From: an uncultured Actinomycetes bacterium
GTDB taxonomy: Bacteria > Actinomycetota > Actinomycetes > Nanopelagicales > Nanopelagicaceae
NCBI GenBank assembly: GCA_903916775.1
Contig: CAIWXY010000234.1
Location: forward strand, 1-11,640
Length of the DNA stretch: 11,640 bases
Direction: 5' to 3'
Below are positions 1 to 7,206 of this stretch, one piece after another. The notes under the pieces are model-generated. The model was not told the origin of the DNA. It saw only the letters and a list, made by a program, of their open reading frames with translations, and did no database searches. Position numbers and translations under genes: made by a program. Positions within the stretch are counted from its first letter, which is position 1. Every line of letters begins with the position of its first letter.

Positions 1-1195
1 CCCCAAGTGTCTGAGCCAATGCAACAGCCTTACCTGAAATCTCGTGCGCCACAGCAAATGGCGTTCCGCCCAACACAAGAAAATCTGCAATTTCGGTTGC
101 TAACGCATGGCCAGTCGAAACCTGGGAGCTAATGCGTTCACGGTTGAATGTGGCCGTGGCAATCATTCCTCGAACCGCTGGCAGCAAGACCAGCAGTTGT
201 TCGATCGAATCGAAAATCGGCTCTTTGTCTTCCTGCAGATCTCGGTTGTAAGCAAAGGCAAGCCCCTTTAAGGTGGTCATCATCGCCGTGAGATTGCCGA
301 TAAATCGCCCGGCTTTTCCGCGAGCAAGTTCGGCAATATCTGGATTCTTTTTCTGAGGCATGATCGATGACCCCGTTGAGAACGCATCGTCCAGGGTCAC
401 CCAAGAAAATTCCTGAGTGTTCCAGATCGTGAATTCTTCGCCGATGCGAGATAGGTGAACGCCAATCATCGCAAGATCAAAGAGTGCCTCGGCAACGAAA
501 TCGCGGTCACTCACTACATCAATGCTGTTTCGAGCTACTCCCCCGAAGGCCAACTCCGCTGCAGTAATTTCAGGATTGGGAACGAGAGCGGAACCCGCAA
601 GCGCTCCGGCTCCAATCGGAGAAATTGAATTACGAGTCTGCCAATCTTTCAATCGATCCAAATCTCGCAATAGCGCATGAGAGTGCTTCGCTAATTCATG
701 TCCGAAAAGTATTGGTTGGGCATGTTGCAAGTGTGTGAAGCCCGGAGCCAAAGTTTCGATTTCATTCTTAGCTACTGCATTAATCACCACGATCAACTCT
801 GCGACCTCTTGTGAAATCTGCAGGAGGTGGTCGATGAGATAAAGCTTGAAGTCGGCTACGACGAGATCATTACGGGATCGCCCAGCGCGGAAGGCTCCAC
901 CCAAAGGTCCTAACTTTGCACTTAAGCCACGTTCGATAGCGCTGTGAACATCCTCATCCGTATCGTTGTATGTGAATGCACCAGTTGAAATCTCTTCGCC
1001 GAGTTCTTTGAGCGCGTGCGTGATTGATGTCGCATCTGACTCGCTCAAAATACCAGCACGCTTGAGACCGGCGACGTGTGCGATATTCACGCGAACGTCA
1101 TAGGGAGCCAATCGCCAATCAAAGTGAACGCTACGCGAGAGCTTAGCTACCGATTCATCAGGACCAGTTGCAAATCTTCCACCCCAGAGTGCCAT
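1..1195 (-). CDS. argH: Argininosuccinate lyase, C-terminus cut by window edge
   Basis: ArgH cleaves argininosuccinate to arginine and fumarate, the last step of arginine synthesis; it is a cytoplasmic homotetramer of the fumarase/aspartase superfamily. Translation from ATG 1195 gives MALWGGRFATGPDESVAKLS, the typical ArgH N-terminus. Visible motifs are GRSRNDL (residues 105-111), the catalytic-base region GFTHLQHAQPI (His near 155), and the family signature GSSIMPQKKNPD (275-286), whose serine loop carries the catalytic Ser. About 398 codons are present; the family is usually about 460-480 residues, so roughly the last 70 lie beyond base 1. The start codon directly follows the argR stop (TAA then ATG, zero gap), and a purine run GGGAAAGG inside the argR end can act as ribosome binding site. 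argG, often just upstream of argH, is not there. One oddity is Leu111 where the family motif usually reads SRNDQ. The identification is secure. Confidence 0.97.
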   Translation of the reverse strand, partial: MALWGGRFATGPDESVAKLSRSVHFDWRLAPYDVRVNIAHVAGLKRAGILSESDATSITHALKELGEEISTGAFTYNDTDEDVHSAIERGLSAKLGPLGGAFRAGRSRNDLVVADFKLYLIDHLLQISQEVAELIVVINAVAKNEIETLAPGFTHLQHAQPILFGHELAKHSHALLRDLDRLKDWQTRNSISPIGAGALAGSALVPNPEITAAELAFGGVARNSIDVVSDRDFVAEALFDLAMIGVHLSRIGEEFTIWNTQEFSWVTLDDAFSTGSSIMPQKKNPDIAELARGKAGRFIGNLTAMMTTLKGLAFAYNRDLQEDKEPIFDSIEQLLVLLPAVRGMIATATFNRERISSQVSTGHALATEIADFLVLGGTPFAVAHEISGKAVALAQTLG

Positions 1196-1690
1196 TTAAA
1201 TACCTTTCCCAAAGTTGGTCTGAATTTTCTTTGCGAGCGTTGCGCCGCCATTGGCCGTTGCTGCAATGACCAAAACTGTGTCATCACCGGCGATTGTTCC
1301 GATCGCACCAGCGAGTTCCTTGTTTGCTACGGCGTTATCAATTGCCGATGCCAACAGCTGTGCTGCGGCTGTTGGGGTTTTAATAACTACCGTATTACCG
1401 CTAGATGCAACCGAAATAATTAGCTCCGAACTCATCGCACTCTGATTTGAGTTAGGTAGCGCATATCGAATTGCTCCTGAGCCACTCTTACCTTTGAGCG
1501 CGCCAAGCTCCTGCAAATCCCTGCTGGCAGTTGCTTGCGTGAGTACAACTCCGCGCTTTTTAAGCTCGGTTACCACATCACCTTGTGAGGAAATTAGCCC
1601 CGCTTGGATGAGTTCGGCGATGATGGCTTTGCGCTTTGAAGCGCTGAGCACAGATGTGTTGTCCTTCATGCTGATAGCTTTCTTAGGCAT
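1196..1690 (-). CDS. argR: Arginine repressor ArgR
   Basis: ArgR is the arginine-dependent hexameric repressor of arginine biosynthesis genes. From ATG 1690 it has 164 residues, normal for the family. The N-terminal winged helix-turn-helix (about 15-80) has the recognition-helix motif TQATASRDLQELG (51-63). The C-terminal oligomerisation and arginine-binding domain (about 88-160) has GTIAGDDT (131-138), with the paired aspartates that contact arginine. I chose the start at 1690 (MPKKAISMKD) because an AAGGAG ribosome binding site lies at 1698-1703, seven bases upstream. A longer reading from 1717 would overlap argD by 35 bases and lose this spacing; ATG 1669 is a shorter alternative. The gene overlaps the end of argD by 8 bases and abuts argH. 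Its likely target is the tandem operator in front of argC, making the operon autoregulated (inference). Confidence 0.96.
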   Translation of the reverse strand: MPKKAISMKDNTSVLSASKRKAIIAELIQAGLISSQGDVVTELKKRGVVLTQATASRDLQELGALKGKSGSGAIRYALPNSNQSAMSSELIISVASSGNTVVIKTPTAAAQLLASAIDNAVANKELAGAIGTIAGDDTVLVIAATANGGATLAKKIQTNFGKGI

Positions 1691-2861
1691 GTGGCAGCTC
1701 CTTGATGCATTCTGCAAAAACTTCGATAAAAGTTTTGAGTTGCTTCTTGGTGACGTTCAAAGGCGGTGCCAGACGAATAACGTTCTTATTTGGTGCATTC
1801 ACGAGTAACCCCTTGTGCATGCAAATTTTCGAGAGTTCAACGGCCTGCGAAGATTTGAGGACTACGCCAAGCAACAAGCCACTACCTCGAATCGATTCAA
1901 CTCCTGGAATTGTCTCGAGGGAATCCTTCAAGTACTTGCCAGCCCACTGGACATGTTCGAGCACATCGTTCTCGACGATGAAATCAATCGCCGCATTCGC
2001 AGCTGCGCAAGCAATTGGATTACCTCCAAATGTGGAGCCGTGCTCGCCTGGCTTGAAGGTAGGCACCTTTGAACCGAGTGAAATCATTGCGCCAAGCGGA
2101 AGTCCCCCGCCTAGTCCTTTGGCAAGAGTGATCACATCAGGCTTTACTCCCTCGTGTTCATACCCAAACCACTCTCCCGTGCGGCCCATTCCGGTCTGAA
2201 CTGCATCAATCACAAATAGCGCACCGGTTGCATCGCATATCTCCCGGACTCCGGCAAGATATCCATCAGGTGGAACTACGACACCGTTTTCGCCCTGAAT
2301 AGCTTCCACAATAACCATTGCAGTTTTTCTGTTGACTAGTTTGCGCAGTGACTTAAGGTCACCATACGGTGCAAATTTCACTTTCGAGAGCAATGGATAA
2401 AAGGCAGCTCTCTTGCTAGCTTGTCCAGTGATCGAGAGTGAGCCGACTGTTCGACCGTGGAAAGATCCCTCGGTTGAGACAATTCTCTTGCGACCTGTTA
2501 GGCGTGAGAGTTTGATAGCGGCCTCGTTCGCCTCGGCACCCGAATTGCAGAAGAAAGTTCGTGCACTCGGTTCACCGACAAGGTCTTGCAGTTTTTGGGC
2601 CAATTCGATCGCTTGCGGGTGCATATAGAGATTGCTGACGTGCCCTAGGCGAGTTATTTGTTCGCTGACAGCGCTAGCGATTGCGGGGTGTGCGTGACCC
2701 AAGATGTTAGTAGCAATACCACCAAGGAAATCTAGATATTTCTTACCATCGACATCCCAAACAAAAGCTCCCTTGCCCTTTGTTAGCAAAATTCCGGGAG
2801 TTCCGTAGTTATCTTGTAGAGCGTCTTTCCATTGTTCGGATGCTGCAATGTTTCTGCTCAC
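1683..2861 (-). CDS. argD: Acetylornithine aminotransferase
   Basis: ArgD is a class III PLP-dependent aminotransferase that converts N-acetylglutamate semialdehyde plus glutamate to N-acetylornithine. At 392 residues it has normal length. Visible features are the cofactor phosphate-binding region NSGAEANEAA (106-115), SFHGRTVG (133-140), FVIDAVQTGMGRTG (216-229) with Asp219 placed for the pyridine nitrogen, the Schiff-base lysine Lys248 in ITLAKGLGGG, and the conserved HGSTFGGNP (274-282). The start codon is GTG, overlapping the argB stop as GTGA, so translation is probably coupled. ArgD enzymes often also serve as succinyldiaminopimelate aminotransferase in lysine synthesis; the sequence does not settle that. 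argF, which follows argD in many actinobacteria, is absent: argR overlaps the argD end instead. Confidence 0.97.
   Translation of the reverse strand: MSRNIAASEQWKDALQDNYGTPGILLTKGKGAFVWDVDGKKYLDFLGGIATNILGHAHPAIASAVSEQITRLGHVSNLYMHPQAIELAQKLQDLVGEPSARTFFCNSGAEANEAAIKLSRLTGRKRIVSTEGSFHGRTVGSLSITGQASKRAAFYPLLSKVKFAPYGDLKSLRKLVNRKTAMVIVEAIQGENGVVVPPDGYLAGVREICDATGALFVIDAVQTGMGRTGEWFGYEHEGVKPDVITLAKGLGGGLPLGAMISLGSKVPTFKPGEHGSTFGGNPIACAAANAAIDFIVENDVLEHVQWAGKYLKDSLETIPGVESIRGSGLLLGVVLKSSQAVELSKICMHKGLLVNAPNKNVIRLAPPLNVTKKQLKTFIEVFAECIKELPHA
1698..1703 (-). promoter_or_regulatory. argR ribosome binding site (AAGGAG)
   Basis: On the minus strand AAGGAG sits seven bases before ATG 1690, inside the 3' end of argD. 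It decides the argR start among the in-frame ATGs at 1717, 1690 and 1669, and implies independent initiation of argR within the polycistronic message. Confidence 0.75.
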
Positions 2862-3646
2862 TTATATACCACCGTTCCACCGATGCCACGTAGCGCAGAT
2901 TCCACATTCGATATTGATCGCCCATCAATGACTCGAGCGCGATTGGCTCCGGATATGAGTGCTGTAATGACTGCCTTCACCTTAGGCGCCATGCCATCAG
3001 CAAAAGATGGCGCAAGATCCTTAAGTTCGGCTAGAGAGATTTCTGCGATAAGAGAATCTAGATCTGGCCAATTACGATAAATGCCAGCAACATCCGTAAT
3101 GAAAATAACTTCATCGGCATTGAGAGCACCCGCAATAGATCCAGTTGCGATATCCCCATTGATATTCATTGCAGCGCCATCTTTACTGACACTCACCGGT
3201 GAGATGATCGGCAGGTACCTATTCGACAAAAGCAGCGATAGGAAAGTTCCATCCACGCTTTCAGCTTCACCAACGAGTCCTGCATCAATGCTTAAGCCAT
3301 TAACCTGAGGTGTGTACTTGCGAGCACGTAGCGTGCCTCCATCGCCGGTACTCAGACCAACTGCATTGATTCCGTGGCCAATAAATTGATTTGTTAGATT
3401 GCGCAACACTGATCCTGAAAGGGTTTGCTGGACGATCTGCATCACCTCAGGAGTAGTCACGCGATATCCAGATGCCATCTCGGTTGGAATATTGTGTATC
3501 GCCAATTCTTGATCTACTGCTGGCCCGCCGCCATGTACTACTACTAGCTCACCACCACGTTTATGAAATTGCGAGAGCGAGGCCACGATTGCATCGTTGT
3601 CTGCAGCAGATTCCAGAACATGGCCACCATACTTAACGACAATCAT
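2858..3646 (-). CDS. argB: N-acetylglutamate kinase, short form
   Basis: ArgB phosphorylates N-acetylglutamate, the second step of arginine synthesis (amino acid kinase fold). Visible motifs are KYGG (5-8, with the catalytic Lys5), VVVHGGGP (35-42), YRVTTPEV (61-68) for substrate binding, MNINGDIA (160-167) with the catalytic Asp165 region, ITDVAGIY (183-190), and Lys222 in APKVKA. The protein has 262 residues and begins directly at the first beta strand. It therefore lacks the N-terminal helix of the arginine-inhibited, longer kinases usual in actinobacteria, and resembles the E. coli architecture in this respect. No ATG, GTG or TTG exists in frame between the upstream TAG (15 codons before the start) and the chosen ATG, so the short N-terminus is not a start-calling error. 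The start overlaps the argC stop as ATGA; the stop overlaps argD as GTGA. argJ, usually between argC and argB, is missing. Confidence 0.96.
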   Translation of the reverse strand: MIVVKYGGHVLESAADNDAIVASLSQFHKRGGELVVVHGGGPAVDQELAIHNIPTEMASGYRVTTPEVMQIVQQTLSGSVLRNLTNQFIGHGINAVGLSTGDGGTLRARKYTPQVNGLSIDAGLVGEAESVDGTFLSLLLSNRYLPIISPVSVSKDGAAMNINGDIATGSIAGALNADEVIFITDVAGIYRNWPDLDSLIAEISLAELKDLAPSFADGMAPKVKAVITALISGANRARVIDGRSISNVESALRGIGGTVVYK

Positions 3647-4668
3647 GCGCCTAGACCTATGTTTGTCAGCCCCAGAGATGGGCTAAAACCGCACATAATG
3701 TTGGCATTTTGAATGGCCTGACTTGAAGCGCCTTTGCCGAGATTATCGATCGCACTTGAAATAACAAGTCGTTTCGTATGGGAATCGATAGCAACCTGAA
3801 TCACCACCGAGTTACTTCCGACAACAGAAGATGTGGCAGGCAGCTCGCCTTCAGGTAGTAAAGTGACGAAATCGCATTGTGCATAAAAATTTTCATAGAG
3901 CACACGAACAGTTTTAATATCGAAAGCCCCAGCAAGCTTTGCGGTTGTTGTGGCCAAAATTCCACGTGGCATCGGTGCAAGGATCGGCGTGAAGGAGACC
4001 TTTACATCGCCCTTTGTGAGTTTTTGCAGAGTCTCTTCTATCTCCGGAGTGTGCTGATGCACTCCACCAAATTTGTACGAAGAGAGAGATCCCATCACTT
4101 CACTACCGAGCAAGCGAGCCGATGGCTTGCGACCTGCACCTGTCGTGCCAGAAGACGCAACAACGACAATGTCAGAGCTATCTATGATCCCAGCCGAGAT
4201 TGCTGGTGCAGCAGCTGTGATGATGGATGTTGCGTAACAACCAGGGTTTGCGACTCGAGAACTCGATGCGATCACGGCGGTTGCGCCAGGTAGTTCGCAA
4301 AGTCCATAACTCCACGTGCCGGCATGTGCTCCGCCATAATATTTCTCCCATGAGCTCTCGGAGCTCAATCTGAAATCGGCACCTAGGTCTACTACTTTCA
4401 CCGAAGCATCAATCTGTGCGACCAACTTTGCGGATTCGCCATGAGGCAAAGCGATGAACACAAGGTCGCACTGATTCATTCTGGCGACGCTTGTCTCCTC
4501 AAATACTCGTCCAGCAAACGCACGTAAGCCCGGGTGCACCGAAGTGATGCTCTGGCCAGCACTTGATCCTGCTGCAATATATTCAAGTTCGAAGTGGGGA
4601 TGCGTGATCAGCAGGCGCAATAACTCTCCGCCCGAATAACCACTAGCTCCTATAACGCCTATTTTCAT
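3643..4668 (-). CDS. argC: N-acetyl-gamma-glutamyl-phosphate reductase
   Basis: ArgC reduces N-acetylglutamyl phosphate with NADPH to the semialdehyde, the third step of arginine synthesis. At 341 residues it matches the usual length. The N-terminal NAD(P)-binding domain starts with GASGYSGGELLRLL (7-20). The active-site motif VANPGCYAT (139-147) holds the catalytic Cys144; SGTTGAGRKPS (173-183) and GVHQHTPEI (202-210) are the family's substrate-binding segments. It is the first gene of the arginine operon. No Shine-Dalgarno-like purine run precedes ATG 4668 (the upstream bases read TATCCTTGACCC), whereas a TATCCT -10-like hexamer lies six bases before the start, which suggests a leaderless mRNA. 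Two ARG boxes lie just upstream. Its TGA overlaps the argB ATG by four bases. Confidence 0.97.
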   Translation of the reverse strand: MKIGVIGASGYSGGELLRLLITHPHFELEYIAAGSSAGQSITSVHPGLRAFAGRVFEETSVARMNQCDLVFIALPHGESAKLVAQIDASVKVVDLGADFRLSSESSWEKYYGGAHAGTWSYGLCELPGATAVIASSSRVANPGCYATSIITAAAPAISAGIIDSSDIVVVASSGTTGAGRKPSARLLGSEVMGSLSSYKFGGVHQHTPEIEETLQKLTKGDVKVSFTPILAPMPRGILATTTAKLAGAFDIKTVRVLYENFYAQCDFVTLLPEGELPATSSVVGSNSVVIQVAIDSHTKRLVISSAIDNLGKGASSQAIQNANIMCGFSPSLGLTNIGLGA

Positions 4669-4680
4669 GGGTCAAGGATA
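4669..4680 (-). promoter_or_regulatory. Probable leaderless promoter of argC (-10 TATCCT)
   Basis: On the minus strand TATCCT (4680 to 4675) fits the actinobacterial -10 pattern TANNNT and ends six bases before the A of ATG 4668, placing the predicted transcription start on the start codon itself. There is no ribosome binding site. The position where a -35 would fall (about 4698-4704) lies inside the proximal ARG box and shows no good TTGACA match. Leaderless messages are common in actinobacteria; here the start site is inferred from sequence only. Confidence 0.5.
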
Positions 4681-4690
4681 GCAGAGACTG

Positions 4691-4725
4691 TGCATAGTTA
4701 TGCATGCTTTATGCATAACTATGCT
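4691..4725 (-). promoter_or_regulatory. Tandem ARG boxes (ArgR operator) of the arginine operon
   Basis: Two near-identical palindromes are visible on the plus strand: TGCATAGTTATGCA (4691-4704) and TGCATAACTATGCT (4712-4725). Each has TGCATA/TATGC(A) arms around a two-base centre, like known actinobacterial ARG boxes. The second is the reverse complement of the first except for its last base, so 4692-4705 and 4711-4724 form a perfect 14-bp inverted repeat around GCTTT. The box centres are 21 bp apart (two helical turns), the spacing of paired ARG boxes bound by one ArgR hexamer in E. coli. Relative to the predicted argC start, the operator spans about -23 to -57, where bound ArgR would block RNA polymerase. 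ArgR is encoded in the same operon. Confidence 0.85.
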
Positions 4726-4752
4726 TGAGTGATTCTTATGGCGCCTTGAGGC

Positions 4753-7206
4753 TTATGCTCTGGCTACGGCTCCGCATGAGCTGGTTGCCATTGCTACAGC
4801 GCTTTGGCGGTAACCGCTTACTTCTTCAGCGGTGAGAGTCCTATCCGGGGCTCTGAAAACCAAAGTAAAGGCAAGTGAAACTTTCCCCTCACCCAAATTT
4901 TCATAACGATCAAAGAGAGTAATGGTTTCAAGGAGATCACCTGCGCCAGAGATCAGAGCACGCTCCACTTCGGCCGCTGGAGTACCTGCATCTACGATCA
5001 ATGAGACATCTTGAGTTGCAGCCGGCATCGTATTGATCTTCGGAGCAGCTTTCTGTCCTGGGAAATCTAGCTCAGAGAGAATCACAGCAAATGCACACGT
5101 GCGCGGCGGTAGACCTAGTGCTTCGAGCACGCGAGGGTGCAGTTCTCCAGCATGAGCAACGGCTTTTCCATTCACTTGAAGCTCGGCACAGCGACCTGGG
5201 TGCCATGGAGCGAGATCAGATTGAATAATCGACGCATGATTGCCAGATTCTTCAATGATGCTTAGGGCGTCATTAACGGCATCAGACCATTCATAACTTC
5301 GACCACTTCCCCACCAACCATCGCGGTCAAGAGACCCAGCAACTACGGCTCCCACAAAGAGAGGTTGGGCTGGAACGCTTGCGTAAATAGCAGAGATCTC
5401 ATCCTCGCTCGGACGCGAATCGGTCCCGATCTGTGGAACATGAGCTAATTTCACAACATCCCTGAAGACAGTTCCGATTTCAAAGATTGCAACGTCTTTG
5501 GCACCGCGAGATAAATTCCTTTTGGCGGTATCGAGCAAGCCCGGTAACAAGTGAGTGCGAAGTAACGGTGCTTGTTCTGACATTGGGTTAGCAATGGTGA
5601 AGCTAGCAGCGCGAGCTCCGACGAATCCCAGAATCGAGACCATTTCGGGGCTGACGAATGGATAGTTATAGACCTCGCTAAAGCCGCGAGTAGCCAGAGC
5701 GTGTGCCACGTGGCGCTTACGGTATTGAAGCGGACTTAGAGTTGTGCTTGCCTTACCGATTGGCAAGGTGCCTTCAATTTCATTGAGACCAACAAGACGT
5801 GCTACCTCTTCGACTAAATCTGTCGGCGTCAGTAGATCGCTGCGCCATGTGGGCGCAGAGACCTTCCAGAGTGGCGTAGAACTATCGATAGTACAACCGA
5901 CAATTTCGAGCTTGCTCTGCACAATGACATCACCGAGCGGAATACCTAAAAGCTTGGCTGGAAATTGTGGATCAAATTCGATGACAGTCGGCTCCGTGAG
6001 TGAGCCAGCCGTTGCAGTACCAACGTACTTGGCACCACCAAGAGCAACCATTAATTCAACAGCGCGCGCTGAAGAGATCGAGGCGAGAGCGGGATCAGTA
6101 GCTCGCTCGAGTCGACGAGATGCCTCTGATGTAAGACGGTGGTATCGCGAATTCTTGGCAATAGTGATTGGATCAAAGCGCGCAGCTTCGATCGCGATCT
6201 CAGTTGTCTGATCAGTTACTTCTGAATCTAGGCCACCCATAGTTCCGGCCAGCGCCAGAGCATGTTCATCGTCGGCGACAACCAGATTATCTGGAGAGAG
6301 CTTGCGCTCCTGGCCATCGAGAGTGACAAAAGTAGATTCTTGATTAGCGCGACGGATATGCAGAGCGCCATCGATCTTGGAAGCATCGAATGCGTGAAGC
6401 GGTTGGCCAAGTTCGAGCATGACATAGTTGGTGATATCAACCGCCAGAGAAATGGAACGCATTCCGCATTTTTCTATACGTCGTGACATCCACAGTGGAG
6501 TTGTCGCAGCTGGATCGAAGTCGGCAATAGAGCGAATATAAATAACACTCGCCGCAGTCGGATCTTCGATTGTGACCTGAGTTCCCTTGTCGTTTATCTC
6601 AAATGCAGATGTATTAACTAGTGAGGCCGGATCGGTGTACGCCACATCAAGAGAGGCAGCGATCTCTCGCGCTAAGCCACGGATTGATAACGCATAACCT
6701 CGGTCAGGATTTACGGCAACATCAAAGATTGCATCTTTTACTTCAAGGAGTTTTAGGGCATCATCACCTGGATTGCCTTCATTAAGAACGATAATTCCTG
6801 CATGGTCTTCACTAATACCAAGTTCTTTAGCAGAGCAGATCATGCCGTTAGATGTATGTCCGTAGGTTTGGCGAGCGGCGATTTCGAATCCTCCCGGAAG
6901 CACTGCTCCTGGGAGTGAGACAACAACTCTATCCCCTGCCTCAAAATTGCTAGCTCCACAGATCACGTAACGAACTTCAGCTTCGCCGCAATCTACACCG
7001 ACATAGCGGATTGGCTTCTTCTGACCCTCGACGAGTACAGCGGAGAGAACTTTTCCAACAACAAGTGGACCTGTCAGGTCATAGCCTTGAAGTTCGACTC
7101 CCTCGACTTCAAACCCGACGGCAACAAACGCTTCTTCCAGCGCCTCAATTGTTATATCTGCTGGAATCGCGGCGAATTCACGCAACCATGACAAAGGAAC
7201 CTTCAT
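4753..7206 (-). CDS. pheT: Phenylalanyl-tRNA synthetase beta subunit
   Basis: PheT forms the (alpha-beta)2 synthetase with PheS, charging tRNA-Phe; the beta subunit binds tRNA and edits mischarged Tyr. At 817 residues it is the full-length bacterial form. Domains in order: an N-terminal segment MKVPLSWLREF; the EMAP-like tRNA-binding domain (about 43-155); the B3/B4 editing region with DITNYVMLELGQPLHAFD (257-274) and GTMGGLDSEVTD (321-332); SRYHRLTSEASRRLERATDP (353-372); the B5 domain (about 410-480); the catalytic-like core; and the C-terminal ferredoxin-fold anticodon-binding domain (about 725-817), ending GAVARA. Its ATG overlaps the pheS stop as ATGA, consistent with coupled synthesis of the two subunits. 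Eighty-four bases separate it from argC, and I see no convincing terminator there, so some readthrough into the arginine operon is possible. Confidence 0.98.
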   Translation of the reverse strand: MKVPLSWLREFAAIPADITIEALEEAFVAVGFEVEGVELQGYDLTGPLVVGKVLSAVLVEGQKKPIRYVGVDCGEAEVRYVICGASNFEAGDRVVVSLPGAVLPGGFEIAARQTYGHTSNGMICSAKELGISEDHAGIIVLNEGNPGDDALKLLEVKDAIFDVAVNPDRGYALSIRGLAREIAASLDVAYTDPASLVNTSAFEINDKGTQVTIEDPTAASVIYIRSIADFDPAATTPLWMSRRIEKCGMRSISLAVDITNYVMLELGQPLHAFDASKIDGALHIRRANQESTFVTLDGQERKLSPDNLVVADDEHALALAGTMGGLDSEVTDQTTEIAIEAARFDPITIAKNSRYHRLTSEASRRLERATDPALASISSARAVELMVALGGAKYVGTATAGSLTEPTVIEFDPQFPAKLLGIPLGDVIVQSKLEIVGCTIDSSTPLWKVSAPTWRSDLLTPTDLVEEVARLVGLNEIEGTLPIGKASTTLSPLQYRKRHVAHALATRGFSEVYNYPFVSPEMVSILGFVGARAASFTIANPMSEQAPLLRTHLLPGLLDTAKRNLSRGAKDVAIFEIGTVFRDVVKLAHVPQIGTDSRPSEDEISAIYASVPAQPLFVGAVVAGSLDRDGWWGSGRSYEWSDAVNDALSIIEESGNHASIIQSDLAPWHPGRCAELQVNGKAVAHAGELHPRVLEALGLPPRTCAFAVILSELDFPGQKAAPKINTMPAATQDVSLIVDAGTPAAEVERALISGAGDLLETITLFDRYENLGEGKVSLAFTLVFRAPDRTLTAEEVSGYRQSAVAMATSSCGAVARA

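Noticed and set aside
1196..1717. argR read from 1717
   Set aside because: It overlaps argD by 35 bases and has no well-spaced binding site; ATG 1690 has AAGGAG seven bases upstream.
4691..4725. The long inverted repeat before argC considered as a transcription terminator or mobile-element end
   Set aside because: No T tract and AT-rich arms; each half is itself a palindrome matching the ARG box, which explains it better. No transposase or target-site duplication is nearby.
4743..4752. Small palindrome GCCTTGAGGC just after the pheT stop, considered as a terminator
   Set aside because: Only four-base arms with a two-base centre and no T tract on the minus strand.
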